64,000 bases of DNA from Microcoleus vaginatus_C (GTDB lineage Bacteria; Cyanobacteriota; Cyanobacteriia; Cyanobacteriales; Microcoleaceae). The position numbers and the translations under genes were made by a program. The number at the start of each line of letters is the position of its first letter. The first letter of the stretch is position 1. The notes beneath the pieces were generated by a model that was not told where the DNA came from, did not search any database, and was given only the letters and a program-made list of their open reading frames with translations. Shown here one piece after another: positions 56,133 through 64,000 of the stretch. The stretch lies in the NCBI GenBank assembly GCA_040004035.1, contig JAMPLN010000020.1, one strand, 5' to 3'.

Positions 56133-56963
56133 ATGCCTAAAAACAACCTTAGTTCTTCTGGACAAACAGGCCCCTTGAGCGTCGGTAACGTTGTTAGTGC
56201 TAGTTTGCGGATTTACCGCGACCATTTTAAGTCATATTTTGGTTTGGCTTTCACAGCTTATCTGTGGTTGTTAGTTCCGATTTATGGTTGGGCTAAATAT
56301 TCTGCGATCGCAGGGCTCATTTCTCGTCTGGCTTTCGGTGAAGTTAGGGAAAAGCCAGAGACTGTCAGTGATGCTCGCCGTGAGGTCAATCCTCGGATGT
56401 GGAGTTTTTTCGGGGCGGGTATATTGACATCTCTGATTTACATTGGGGTCTACTTGGGATGTGCGATCGCGCTGTTAGTTGTGGGAGTGGGGGCTGCTAC
56501 TATCTTTGGGCAAAACGGCACAATTATTGGAGGTTTGCTGGTAGCCGTTGGGGTCATTGCTTTCTTAATTATATATATCCGAATTCTCTCTCGCTTGTTG
56601 ATTGTGGAAGTGCCACTGGCGATCGAGAACAATCAGAGTGCTAGTTCAGCAATCAGTCGCAGTTGGGAGTTAACTAAGGGGTCAGTAGGACGCATTCAGT
56701 GGATAGTTTTTGTCGGCATTTTGGTTTCACTCCCGCTCACGATTGTTGTGCAGATACTTACGGTGATCGTTCAAAGTGTTTTAAGGGCAGTTTTGGGCGC
56801 AGAATCTGGTATATTTTACTTAGTTTATTATCTTTTGATTTTGCCATTGAGCTTTGGCAGCGGTGCGCTTGTGACTCCTTTTTGGCAGGCTATGAAAGCC
56901 ATTATCTACTACGACATCCGCAGCCGCAAAGAAGGTTTGGGTTTGCAAATCCGCGATCGCTAA
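56133..56963 (+). CDS. Multi-pass membrane protein of the MoxR/SpoIIM/RDD cluster
   Basis: 276 residues with five to six hydrophobic segments (GILTSLIYIGVYLGCAIALL, IIGGLLVAVGVIAFLIIYIR) and a cytoplasmic N-terminus PLSVGNVVSASLRIYRDHFK. The arrangement is like the DUF975/DUF7847 or GdpP-membrane-domain-like proteins that follow SpoIIM genes. The conserved ENNQSASSAISRSWELTKGS motif is shared with that group. No activity can be assigned. It is 25-40 bases from the RDD gene and probably co-transcribed. Confidence 0.7.
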   Translation: MPKNNLSSSGQTGPLSVGNVVSASLRIYRDHFKSYFGLAFTAYLWLLVPIYGWAKYSAIAGLISRLAFGEVREKPETVSDARREVNPRMWSFFGAGILTSLIYIGVYLGCAIALLVVGVGAATIFGQNGTIIGGLLVAVGVIAFLIIYIRILSRLLIVEVPLAIENNQSASSAISRSWELTKGSVGRIQWIVFVGILVSLPLTIVVQILTVIVQSVLRAVLGAESGIFYLVYYLLILPLSFGSGALVTPFWQAMKAIIYYDIRSRKEGLGLQIRDR

Positions 56964-57000
56964 TTCAGCCTCAGTCAAAACATAAAATTTGCTCAAATTT

Positions 57001-57789
57001 ATGCGATTTTTTAATCGATTCACTCTCCACACTCCCGAAAGTGTAGAACTCGAATTTACCTTAGCGGGAATTGGCAACCGAGCATACGCATTGCTGATCG
57101 ACTATATCATTTTGGGTTTGATCATAGTAGTGTTTCTATTAGGTATACTGATATTTAATTCACTGTTGCTTGAGACGATCGCACAGTTGCTAGGAAGTAC
57201 CAATGGCTTAGAACTCTGGTTGATAGCAGTTCAGGCATTAATTGGTTTTTTCATTTATGTAGGTTACTTTGTATTTTTTGAAACGGTGTGGTCTGGTCAA
57301 ACACCAGGCAAGCGTCGTGTCAAAATCCGAGTAATTAGGGATGACGGTCGTCCAGTCAGGCTTCAGCAATCAACTCTGCGGGCTTTGCTGCGGCCTTTTG
57401 ACGACTTATTTTTTATAGGCGTATTTTTTATAGTGTTTAGCCCGCGGGAAAAACGTTTGGGAGATTTGGTAGGAGGCACCCTGGTAATTCAAGAAGAACA
57501 ACCTCTGACAACTGCTGCATTGAAAGTATCAACATCAGCTCAATCCCTGGCGAAAAAATTGCTGATCGATACCGATATCTCCCGCCTGCTGCCAGAAGAT
57601 TTTGCTGTAGTTCGAGAGTATTTGCAGCGGCGCGAAGCTATGATACCTAATGCCAGAAATGAATTGAGCAAAGAACTGGCTACTCAGGTTAAAGAAATTA
57701 TTGGTTTGGGAAAACTGCCGACAAAAGTTGATGCTAATCTCTTTTTAGAGGCTGTATATCATGCCTATCAGCAGCAAGTTGACAATTAA
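57001..57789 (+). CDS. RDD family membrane protein
   Basis: 262 residues from the ATG at 57001 (MRFFNRFTLHTPESVELEFT); a TTG 12 bases earlier is less likely. The RDD domain has the three conserved positions: Arg of GIGNRAYALLIDYIILG with its Asp, and the PFDDLFFIGVFFI segment, between three transmembrane helices. VWSGQTPGKRRVKIRVIRDD is typical. A C-terminal cytoplasmic tail of about 80 residues is added. RDD proteins are suspected transport or scaffold proteins and sit beside SpoIIM and MoxR genes. Last gene of the cluster here. Confidence 0.88.
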   Translation: MRFFNRFTLHTPESVELEFTLAGIGNRAYALLIDYIILGLIIVVFLLGILIFNSLLLETIAQLLGSTNGLELWLIAVQALIGFFIYVGYFVFFETVWSGQTPGKRRVKIRVIRDDGRPVRLQQSTLRALLRPFDDLFFIGVFFIVFSPREKRLGDLVGGTLVIQEEQPLTTAALKVSTSAQSLAKKLLIDTDISRLLPEDFAVVREYLQRREAMIPNARNELSKELATQVKEIIGLGKLPTKVDANLFLEAVYHAYQQQVDN

Positions 57790-57861
57790 TATCAAGTCCG
57801 GTTAATTACTTATAAATCCACGGGCAGGGAGAATTAGTCATTAATCTGACTAAAGCAGAAA

Positions 57862-59970
57862 TTATCCACTTACCCTCCTCTGATTTGTCAGGGGCAACTC
57901 TACAATAAACTCACTTCCTTCGCCAACCTGACTGACGCAGCTCAGCTTGCCGCCGTGAGCTTGAACAATTACCTGATAGCACACTGAAAGTCCTAAACCA
58001 GTGCCTTTTCCCACAGGTTTAGTAGTAAAAAATGGGTCAAAAATCTTGTCTTGAATTTCTGCAGGAATGCCAGTTCCCGTGTCGCGGACAGAGATTGTTA
58101 CCCAGTCCGGCTCGCTTTGCCAACTGCGAATGGTTAATTCCCCCGGTTGGCTCGTTGACTGGATCGCATCTAAAGCATTGTCAATCAAATTATAAAATAC
58201 TTGGTTAATTTGACTGGCATGACATTGGACAGGTGGCAAATTGCCGTATTGCTTTTCTATTTTGATATGGGTTTTTAGCTTATTTTGCAGCATCAAGAAA
58301 CTGCTTTCTAAGCCTTCGTTCAAATCTACTGGTTTTAATTCAGCGTGGTCTAAACGAGAAAAATTTCGCAGCGTCATCACGATCGAGCGAATCCTCCCGC
58401 TGCCTTCTCGCATTGAATTGAGCAGTTTACCAAAATCTTCTCGAATGTAATCGAGTTCTAGTTCTTCATTGATTCTGACAATTGCTTCCGCTGCTTCCGG
58501 GCACGCATTTCCGACCCGTTCTAGAGCTTGGTTCAAGGCTTTAAAATATTCTTGAGCGTGAAACAAGTTAGCGTGGATGAAATTGTTGGCGTTGTTAATT
58601 TCATGAGCAATTCCCGCTACCATTTGCCCCAAACCTGACATTTTTTCGCTTTGAATCAATTGCTGCTGTGCCGATCGCAATTCTTCTAACGCAGCCTGCA
58701 ACTGCTGGGTTTGAGCTTGAGATTTTACCGCAGCATCTTGGACTTGGCTGTAAAGTTCTGCTTGCTGAATGGCGATCGCCATTTGGTTGGCTATCTGGGA
58801 TAGCAACTCCATTTCTTGCCGCTGCCAATTGCGGGTATCCCGGCACTCGTGAGCAATCAGCAAACCCCACAGCCTACCGGGAAATTTAGGATTATAACTT
58901 CCGGCTGTGTCGGGGGTATTTTCTTCAGTTCTTGATGTAACAATTGGCACTATCAGATTAGCTTTTACCTGCAAACGGTCTAAGAAATTGACATGACAAG
59001 GCTCTAAACCAGCATTAAAAATATCATTAATTGCTTTGACTCGCCCTTGCTGGTAAAGATCGGCGTAATCTCCTCGGAAACACTTATCAGCCCCCATATC
59101 TCCTAAAATTGAAGGCCAAGGAATGACCATATCTTCAACAACAACTTTTCCTTGCCAGTTGTCTTGAAACTGATAGATGATTACTCGATCGCACTGCAAC
59201 ATTTGGCGGACTTCCCTCACCGCTGTTTCCAGGATAGTTCCCAGATCGAGGGTACTGCGAATTTGGTTGCCGATCAGCCGTAGCAGCGATTCTCGTTCGG
59301 CTTGGCGCCTGGTTTTGCTATAGAGTTTGGCTTGATTGATCGCGATCGCCAATTGCGATCCTACCCCTTCTAAAAGCTGCCTTTCCCAATCAGTCCATTC
59401 CCGTTCGCGATCGCACTGATGCAAGCCAATTATGCCATTCACTTCACCTTGATAGCGAGTAGCTACTGCCAGCATTGACTTAATCTCCAAAGCTTCGGCA
59501 ATTTTTCGGGTTTGTGGGTTCAATCCCGGAAAATCGAGAAACTTCGTCACTGCTAGGGACTCTTGCTGAGACACGACCGCAGCCAAATGCGGGTTGTCAG
59601 TCATCGGTACTTTCATTCCCAGTTGAATCGGATAGTCCCCCGCGTTGTACTCTCCGCGCGTGACTAAAGTTTTTTCTGTATTTGATTCTTTGACTAAAAT
59701 GCTCACGCGACTGCACTGTAATGCTTGCCCCAGCAATCTGCAGGCCGATGTCAAAATTTCTTCTATGTCAAGTGTACTGCGAATTTCGTTATTAATTTGG
59801 TTCAGCAAGTTTGATAACTGAACTTGCTGCTGCATCTGCACGATTAGGGCTTTTTGTTGGTCTACTTCCGGCAGTGAAAGACTTTCTTCCTGCCTCCAGT
59901 TTTCCGATTCAGGCAACCGCGAAGTTACTCTCGGCCAGGGGTTTTCGTGTTCTTGTATTTTCAAAGACAT
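57862..59970 (-). CDS. Sensor histidine kinase with two GAF domains
   Basis: 702 residues, soluble. GAF 1 covers about 50-205 (NEIRSTLDIEEILTSACRLL), and GAF 2 about 230-400 (GNQIRSTLDLGTILETAVRE); both open with the same line, as often in cyanobacterial kinases. Whether a chromophore Cys is present is unclear, since the RGDYADLYQ region of GAF 2 shows only Cys-Phe-Arg (DKCFRGDY). A coiled linker precedes the H-box GIAHEINNANNFIH with His456. N-box, G1 (DTGTGIP), F and G2 (GKGTGLGLS) boxes complete the ATPase. No receiver domain and no response regulator gene is adjacent. ATG at 59968-59970. Confidence 0.9.
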   Translation of the reverse strand: MSLKIQEHENPWPRVTSRLPESENWRQEESLSLPEVDQQKALIVQMQQQVQLSNLLNQINNEIRSTLDIEEILTSACRLLGQALQCSRVSILVKESNTEKTLVTRGEYNAGDYPIQLGMKVPMTDNPHLAAVVSQQESLAVTKFLDFPGLNPQTRKIAEALEIKSMLAVATRYQGEVNGIIGLHQCDREREWTDWERQLLEGVGSQLAIAINQAKLYSKTRRQAERESLLRLIGNQIRSTLDLGTILETAVREVRQMLQCDRVIIYQFQDNWQGKVVVEDMVIPWPSILGDMGADKCFRGDYADLYQQGRVKAINDIFNAGLEPCHVNFLDRLQVKANLIVPIVTSRTEENTPDTAGSYNPKFPGRLWGLLIAHECRDTRNWQRQEMELLSQIANQMAIAIQQAELYSQVQDAAVKSQAQTQQLQAALEELRSAQQQLIQSEKMSGLGQMVAGIAHEINNANNFIHANLFHAQEYFKALNQALERVGNACPEAAEAIVRINEELELDYIREDFGKLLNSMREGSGRIRSIVMTLRNFSRLDHAELKPVDLNEGLESSFLMLQNKLKTHIKIEKQYGNLPPVQCHASQINQVFYNLIDNALDAIQSTSQPGELTIRSWQSEPDWVTISVRDTGTGIPAEIQDKIFDPFFTTKPVGKGTGLGLSVCYQVIVQAHGGKLSCVSQVGEGSEFIVELPLTNQRRVSG

Positions 59971-60285
59971 ATTTACTCAGCAGTTGTACAGTATTTTGAT
60001 TGAGTCTGGTTTTATAAACCTATGCTTACCCCGCCAACAGCCCCATCGCAGCTACCAGGACTTTTGGAGTATCTTAAGACATTATAAAGGATGCAGCCTG
60101 AGCAAAGCAATTATTTGCTTTACAAATATTTATATTTAGCAAGTATGCCCTCTGTCGCCCACAATACTAATTGGCGCGTGGCATGGAACTTGGTCAGATG
60201 TCAAATAGAGTTAACCGCCCGGTTAAGCGAACAAAATTAATCTAAAATCTATCTTTAGTTCAATGTTTGCGCGCGATCAATCAAC
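59971..60285. other. Intergenic, 0.3 kb
   Basis: Divergent gene starts on both sides, so it should contain both promoters. No gene or clear motif was recognised. Confidence 0.4.
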
Positions 60286-61188
60286 ATGGAAAACTCAATA
60301 ACCGACAATTTTCGTTCGCCAGCAACCAGCGACAACATTACTTCTGGATGGAAAGGTAAAGACCAGATTAAAATAGCTTTAGCAATCGGCAATTCCCGGC
60401 TGCACTGGGGATTATTTGTGGGCAAAACCCTGGAGAAAACATGGGATACAGACCATCTCAATGCTGATGCTGTTTCCCACCTCTCGGAGGGGGAAACAGC
60501 AGAATATTTGGTGCAAATAGTAATGAGGTCGATCGAGGAAATATCTTCTCAAAATCTCCTTTCTCTTCCTGCGACTACCGCTTTTTCTAATCCTCACACA
60601 CTTTCTTTAGTGCCGCTGCCTCTAATTTTGGCCTCAGTAGTTACCCAGCAAACAGCAATTTGGCACAGTTATCCTGATGTCCGAATTATTACTTTAGACC
60701 AGTTGCCGATCGGGGGACTCTATCCTACCCTGGGAATTGACAGAGCTTTGGCTGTACTGGGCGCTGGCAACCAATTGGGTTGGCCAGTTTTACTTATAGA
60801 TGCTGGTACAGCTTTAACATTTACTGGGGCTGATGTCAATAGGTATTTAGTTGGGGGCGCAATCTTACCAGGTTTGGGTTTGCAGTTATTGTCGCTAGGT
60901 AAAAAAACTGCTGCATTACCTTTAATCAGTTTACCACAAAATCTGCCGCACCGCTGGGCGAAAGACACTGCTGGGGCAATTCAAAGCGGAGTTGTGTATA
61001 CGACGGTAGCAGGAGTCAGGGATTTTATTGAAGATTGGCGGTGTTTGTTTCCTGATAGCAAAATTGCGGTCACGGGGGGCGATCGCACTCTGCTTTTAAA
61101 ATACCTCACAGCAGCCTTTCCTGATACAGCCACAGGCTTAATTGACGCACCAGAGGCTATTTTTTGGGGAATGACTGATAAGTTATGA
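60286..61188 (+). CDS. coaX: Type III pantothenate kinase
   Basis: 300 residues, ASKHA fold. The phosphate-2 loop is LLIDAGTALTFTGADVNRYL and is followed by the family block GGAILPGLGLQLLSLGKKTA then LPHRWAKDTAGAIQSGVVYT. The enzyme phosphorylates pantothenate as the first step of coenzyme A synthesis and, unlike CoaA, is not inhibited by CoA. The phosphate-1 loop reads ALAIGNSRLHWG (31-42): Ala33 stands where Asp (DxGN) is usual. This may be a cyanobacterial variant. There are about 27 extra residues at the N-terminus. ATG at 60286. Confidence 0.88.
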   Translation: MENSITDNFRSPATSDNITSGWKGKDQIKIALAIGNSRLHWGLFVGKTLEKTWDTDHLNADAVSHLSEGETAEYLVQIVMRSIEEISSQNLLSLPATTAFSNPHTLSLVPLPLILASVVTQQTAIWHSYPDVRIITLDQLPIGGLYPTLGIDRALAVLGAGNQLGWPVLLIDAGTALTFTGADVNRYLVGGAILPGLGLQLLSLGKKTAALPLISLPQNLPHRWAKDTAGAIQSGVVYTTVAGVRDFIEDWRCLFPDSKIAVTGGDRTLLLKYLTAAFPDTATGLIDAPEAIFWGMTDKL

Positions 61189-61231
61189 GTCATAACTTAT
61201 CAGTCATTGTTAAGGGAGAGGGATAACGGGA

Positions 61232-61266
61232 AATTCTTCTTCCCTCTTCCCTCTTCCCTCTTCCCT
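61232..61266. repeat. Heptamer tandem repeat, unit CTTCCCT
   Basis: About five units of TTCCCTC run through 61239-61266 in the spacer between the convergent coaX and hydrolase genes, the same repeat type as at 23950 but with a different unit. Confidence 0.8.
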
Positions 61267-61290
61267 GTTTCTTCCTTACCAATTCCCAAT

Positions 61291-62097
61291 TCACTTAGCA
61301 AATTCCCGAATATATTTAGCAACAACCTCCGGGACTTCCTGCGGCAAATTGCTTTCCCCTGGACTAACCAATTGTAGTTCGGCATTAGGAGCCATAGCAG
61401 CATAGGATTGACACAGAGACGAAGCTGCGGGCGTATCTTCAGAACCGTGCAACAGCAAAACAGGCGCTTTCAGCAAAGGCAAATTCTCATCAACTAACTC
61501 CGCTGTAATTTCAGCCCGCCGCCGCCGGAACAGCAACTGCACCGCAACTGGGGACTGAATCAACTGCTGTCTGAACTTTAGCAGTCCGTCAATCTTGTTT
61601 TGACTACCCAGCAACTTAGCAATTGGATAGATCGATCGTAGCAACCAAAAAGCGAGGGGTGGTTGACCCATTAGCCAGCTAGCCGTCTGCCACCGCCCCC
61701 GCCGGTTGCCAACCTTGACGCCTTCTGGGGCCAACAAAACCAAACCCTGAACTCGATCGGGATATTTGATAGCGTAGCTGGTGGCCACCCAGCCGCCCAG
61801 AGAGTGAGCGATTAAATAAACCTGTCGCAGCTTCAAAGTATCGAGGTATTGGGCGAGACATTCCACTTCCAGGTCGATTGAATAATGAATTTTCGGGCGT
61901 TCCGAGTCGCCAAACCCCAGCAAATCCGGTGCGAAGCAGTGGTAGTATGGGCTCAAATGTTCGATCGTCCTCAGCCACTGACTGCTGTCGTGCCAAGAAC
62001 CGTGCAAAAATACTAAATTCGGGCCTTGACCGACTTCGTGCCAAAAGATTTGCCCTACAGAGAGTTTGACCCGAGAATTGCGTAGCGGTGAGTACAT
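61291..62097 (-). CDS. Alpha/beta hydrolase
   Basis: 268 residues. Oxyanion-hole HGSWHDSSQW (about 30-39), FAPDLLGFGDSERPKIHYSI, nucleophile elbow AHSLGG and LLHGSEDTPAASS (acid residue after the sixth strand) give an alpha/beta-hydrolase fold. The catalytic His normally comes before the last helix in a GH or SH motif; here the sequence is SPGESNLPQEVPEVV without a His. So it may be inactive or use another residue. Cap segment GRWQTASWLMGQPPLAFWLL contains several Trp. No operon partner. ATG at 62095-62097. Confidence 0.85.
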   Translation of the reverse strand: MYSPLRNSRVKLSVGQIFWHEVGQGPNLVFLHGSWHDSSQWLRTIEHLSPYYHCFAPDLLGFGDSERPKIHYSIDLEVECLAQYLDTLKLRQVYLIAHSLGGWVATSYAIKYPDRVQGLVLLAPEGVKVGNRRGRWQTASWLMGQPPLAFWLLRSIYPIAKLLGSQNKIDGLLKFRQQLIQSPVAVQLLFRRRRAEITAELVDENLPLLKAPVLLLHGSEDTPAASSLCQSYAAMAPNAELQLVSPGESNLPQEVPEVVAKYIREFAK

Positions 62098-62256
62098 CCG
62101 GTTAAATATTTAGTAATAAAAAGATGATTAATTTAATGTTCAGAGATTGTGAATATAAAGTAGGAAAACATTTAAAATTAATTCCCCAGTCATCACAGAC
62201 AATTTTTGACGGCGAGGTAATTTCCGACTTTTCTGAAATTTCGATGCCCCGCCGAT

Positions 62257-62712
62257 TTACGCCAAAGTTGTCAGGCCTTGAAAATAGTCCTGTAAGTGTT
62301 GGTCGTTATCGTGGCTGAGTGCGCCCTCCGGCAGGGATGCGGGCAAAAAAGCCTCAACCTCGCTGACTTCAAGCGTATCCTGAACTTGCATCTTTCCCTC
62401 TACCTCTGCTGCCACCACGATACAAATCGAGTGCAGGCGAGGGTCTCGATCGGCCGCCGAATAAACACCCACCAAGCGACGGATTTTGACTAAATCGAGT
62501 CCTGTTTCCTCCGCTAATTCCCGGCGCACTGTCGTCGGAATATCCTCTCCCCAATCCACCATACCTCCCGGCAGTGCCCAGCGACCGTTGTCGCGGCGGC
62601 GAATTAACACAATTCGCCCGTCAGGCAATACGGGAATCACCGCAGTACCAGTGACGGGATGTCGAAAAATCAGTCCCAGGACAGTTTGTACAATTTGCCA
62701 CAATCGACGCAT
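62257..62712 (-). CDS. NUDIX hydrolase
   Basis: 151 residues. The Nudix box G-x5-E-x7-REUxEExGU is intact: GMVDWGEDIPTTVRRELAEE then TGL. It follows VRRRDNGRWALPG-like strands (IRRRDNGRWALPGG). It hydrolyses a nucleoside-diphosphate-linked compound to remove damaged nucleotides or sugar nucleotides, substrate unknown. ATG at 62710-62712. The gene is 87 bases from the peroxiredoxin gene on the same strand. Confidence 0.92.
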   Translation of the reverse strand: MRRLWQIVQTVLGLIFRHPVTGTAVIPVLPDGRIVLIRRRDNGRWALPGGMVDWGEDIPTTVRRELAEETGLDLVKIRRLVGVYSAADRDPRLHSICIVVAAEVEGKMQVQDTLEVSEVEAFLPASLPEGALSHDNDQHLQDYFQGLTTLA

Positions 62713-62798
62713 AAACTCAAAAGCTTGTTTAGGAGATAATAACTTCAGGCCTCCTAGCTTGCAGCTCCGGAGTCTTAATTTTTAATTTTTGATTCACG

Positions 62799-63266
62799 CT
62801 AGAGGTCGTCTGGCAAGTCTGCTAAGATATCCGCCGCGTGAGTTTCTGGTTTGACTTTCCGATAAACCTTTTCAATCCTACCATCAGGGTCGATCGCGAA
62901 GGTCGATCGAGTAATTCCCATAAATTCTTTTCCCATAAACTTTTTGAGTCCGTAACAGCCGTAGGCGGTAGCAACTTCGGCGTTTAAGTCGCACAGCAAG
63001 GGAAAAGGCAGTTGATATTTAGCTGCAAACTTGGCGTGGGCCCCGGTCCCGTCTGTACTGACGCCGAGGACTGAAATATTGCGCGACTCGTAGTCTGAGT
63101 AAATGTCGCGAAAGCCGCAAGCTTCTTTAGTACAGCCTGGGGTATTGTCCCGAGGGTAAAAGTAAAGTACAACTCGCCGCCCTCGAAAATCGGCAAGGCT
63201 GACGACATTGCCTTGCGCGTCGGGCAGGCTGAAGACAGGAGCTATGTCACCGGGGTAAATAGTCAT
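62799..63266 (-). CDS. BCP-type thioredoxin-dependent peroxiredoxin (PrxQ)
   Basis: 155 residues. The peroxidatic motif is YFYPRDNTPGCTKEACGF, with Cys45 and the second Cys50 five residues later, the pattern of atypical 2-Cys BCP/PrxQ enzymes. GVSTDGTGAHAKFAAKYQLP then FPLLCDLNAEVATAYGCYGL complete the fold. It reduces hydroperoxides at the expense of thioredoxin, an antioxidant defence in cyanobacteria. ATG at 63264-63266. Confidence 0.94.
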   Translation of the reverse strand: MTIYPGDIAPVFSLPDAQGNVVSLADFRGRRVVLYFYPRDNTPGCTKEACGFRDIYSDYESRNISVLGVSTDGTGAHAKFAAKYQLPFPLLCDLNAEVATAYGCYGLKKFMGKEFMGITRSTFAIDPDGRIEKVYRKVKPETHAADILADLPDDL

Positions 63267-63423
63267 TTCTCGTATTTTGTCAAGAGTTTATAGAAATTTT
63301 CTGGGAGATCAAAAACGTTGCGTGCCGATCGCACCCAGATTCCCAGCGACTTGAATCCCCGTGTTCTTTTTTCTGGGTCTTGTACCGGGTGTGCTATAAT
63401 CGTCATTGGTCTAAAATTGACTA

Positions 63424-63657
63424 TAATCTAGCCAACGTAAAAACTTAACTGGATTAGTTGAGTGCGTAGTCACAGCTAACGGTGTTGCGGTTTAGCTAGG
63501 CAGACAGGAACCCCCACACTATACCGATCAAAGGTTAGTGTGGGATCAAAGGCGCGTGAGACTCCTGATTCCACCCGTTCATAATCTCATAAGCATAGCT
63601 TTGAGCCGTGGACGGGTGGACAACGAGACGAACCAATTCCTTTTATAATATCAGTGG
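63424..63657 (+). pseudogene. Eroded TnpB-like C-terminal tail with strong hairpins
   Basis: One plus-strand frame reads SSQRKNLTGLVECVVTANGV then a stop (near 63493), then LGRQEPPHYTDQRLVWDQRR and HNLISIALSRGRVDNETNQF. The start resembles the region behind the zinc ribbon of TnpB (NASxNLTGL..), followed by a low-information tail. Two perfect hairpins lie within: CCCACACTA/TAGTGTGGG (63513-63544) and CCACCCGT/ACGGGTGG (63573-63621). The assignment to TnpB is by resemblance only. Confidence 0.35.
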
Positions 63658-63833
63658 GGCTGGACGTGTTCCTCACTTTAAAACGCCGTAGAGGGAAACG
63701 ATTGGAGTACCTTGAAGGAAGTTCTCGATCTCCTTAACAGGACTCAGAAGCCTAAACCATATCGCTTGCGATTGTTGTGGGAGCGTCACGAAAGCTAAAT
63801 TTGAACAAAACCTAGCTACAGAAAGAGAACTGA

Positions 63834-63989
63834 CCGAGTACGGTAGGGCATACCGGAATTTACGCTTGGGGAGAAGACACCTATATTTTGGCTGGAGAAA
63901 TCCTGTCACAAGCAAGTGACTTCGTTGAACCAAGAATCTCAGTCACCAAGAGTGCACAGAGTGTCAAACTTAAGAATCCCCGTGCGTGA
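63834..63989 (+). pseudogene. Eroded TnpB C-terminal tail (IS605/IS607-like)
   Basis: The frame after a TGA reads PSTVGHTGIYAWGEDTYILA, GEILSQASDFVEPRISVTKS and AQSVKLKNPRA stop at 63987-63989. TVGHTGxxAWGE...VEPRI is the low-information C-terminal tail typical of cyanobacterial TnpB proteins. The stop is inside the right-end hairpin (63977-64000), as in IS605/IS607 elements where the guide RNA overlaps the end of tnpB. The RuvC and zinc-ribbon parts are not in the window. Confidence 0.5.
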
Positions 63990-64000
63990 AAGTCCGGGGA
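63977..64000 (+). mobile_element. IS605/IS607-type right-end hairpin, truncated by window end
   Basis: TCCCCG at 63977-63982 pairs with CGGGGA at 63995-64000 around GTGCGTGAAAGTC. AATCCCCGTGCGTGAAAGTC followed by CGGGGA is the form of the right end of cyanobacterial TnpB elements, where an omega-type guide RNA scaffold ends. The guide and target-side sequence would follow beyond the window. Confidence 0.5.

Noticed and set aside
63461..63660. GTGCG start and hairpins as the 5' end of a group II intron
   Set aside because: The boundary-like GTGCG is followed by no domain I core that I could match, and a CDS-like frame runs through. The end of the window carries a TnpB-type right end rather than intron domain V, so the TnpB explanation was preferred.

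Overview
The window looks like chromosome of a filamentous, non-marine cyanobacterium of the Microcoleus/Oscillatoria/Phormidium kind. Reasons visible in the sequence: the HIP1 octamer GCGATCGC and its GCGATC/CGATCG relatives occur throughout, intergenic heptamer tandem repeats (STRR type) are present, and the gene content is cyanobacterial (paired flavodiiron proteins with a flavin reductase domain, UPF0284 CobT-like protein, DUF2232 protein, SyCRP-type regulator, bifunctional-nuclease DUF151 protein, large cache/PAS and GAF histidine kinases). The species assignment is inference.

Layout. 1-162: the 5' end of a DUF4277 (IS1634/IS4-like) transposase leaves the window on the left, followed by a perfect 19-bp palindrome. 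606-11187: a minus-strand block of glycan genes, transcribed right to left: GT2, ABC exporter, three GT2 enzymes (two with an extra N-terminal domain), methyltransferase, GT39 membrane glycosyltransferase, a frameshifted membrane-protein remnant, and a GT4 enzyme. It very likely makes and exports an exopolysaccharide or glycolipid. 11190-12800 is AT-rich, with small foldback elements and an antitoxin-like remnant. 12808-26340 is mostly housekeeping and signalling: riboflavin synthase, a DUF151 nuclease plus ferredoxin-like aldo/keto reductase pair, a 1072-aa sensor kinase, a PotD-like lipoprotein, CobT-like, DUF2232, universal stress protein and a Crp/Fnr regulator.

27435-38119 is an accessory region: a 1453-aa protein with an Hsp70/actin-like C-terminal domain, a sugar-phosphate transferase, an ADP-ribosylglycohydrolase, a chimeric pseudogene built from the start of pgsA and the end of the Hsp70-like gene, then a pentapeptide-RTX fusion and a second RTX protein. 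The end and downstream leader of the Hsp70-like gene have been duplicated in front of the pentapeptide gene. 38604-44199 holds pgsA, a HicA/HicB pair, and the flavodiiron operon flv3 - VWA-like gene - flv1, where the VWA-like gene overlaps flv1.

44678-57789 carries a scattered MoxR-type cluster (DUF4129, DUF4350, MoxR, DUF58, SpoIIM-like, a multi-TM protein, RDD), interrupted by a 989-aa Calx-beta repeat protein on the opposite strand, by a GNAT/Cdd1/VOC trio and by a catalytically degenerate CPBP-like membrane protein. 57862-63266 holds a GAF histidine kinase, type III pantothenate kinase, an alpha/beta hydrolase, a NUDIX hydrolase and a BCP-type peroxiredoxin. The right edge (63424-64000) holds eroded TnpB C-terminal tails and an IS605/IS607-like right-end hairpin.

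The most interesting points are the VWA-like partner of the flavodiiron pair, the giant Hsp70-like protein with its partial duplication and chimeric pseudogene, the interrupted MoxR cluster, and the freshly duplicated Calx-beta repeats. No single clear new defence or CRISPR-like system was found, and no CRISPR array, rRNA or tRNA was recognised.
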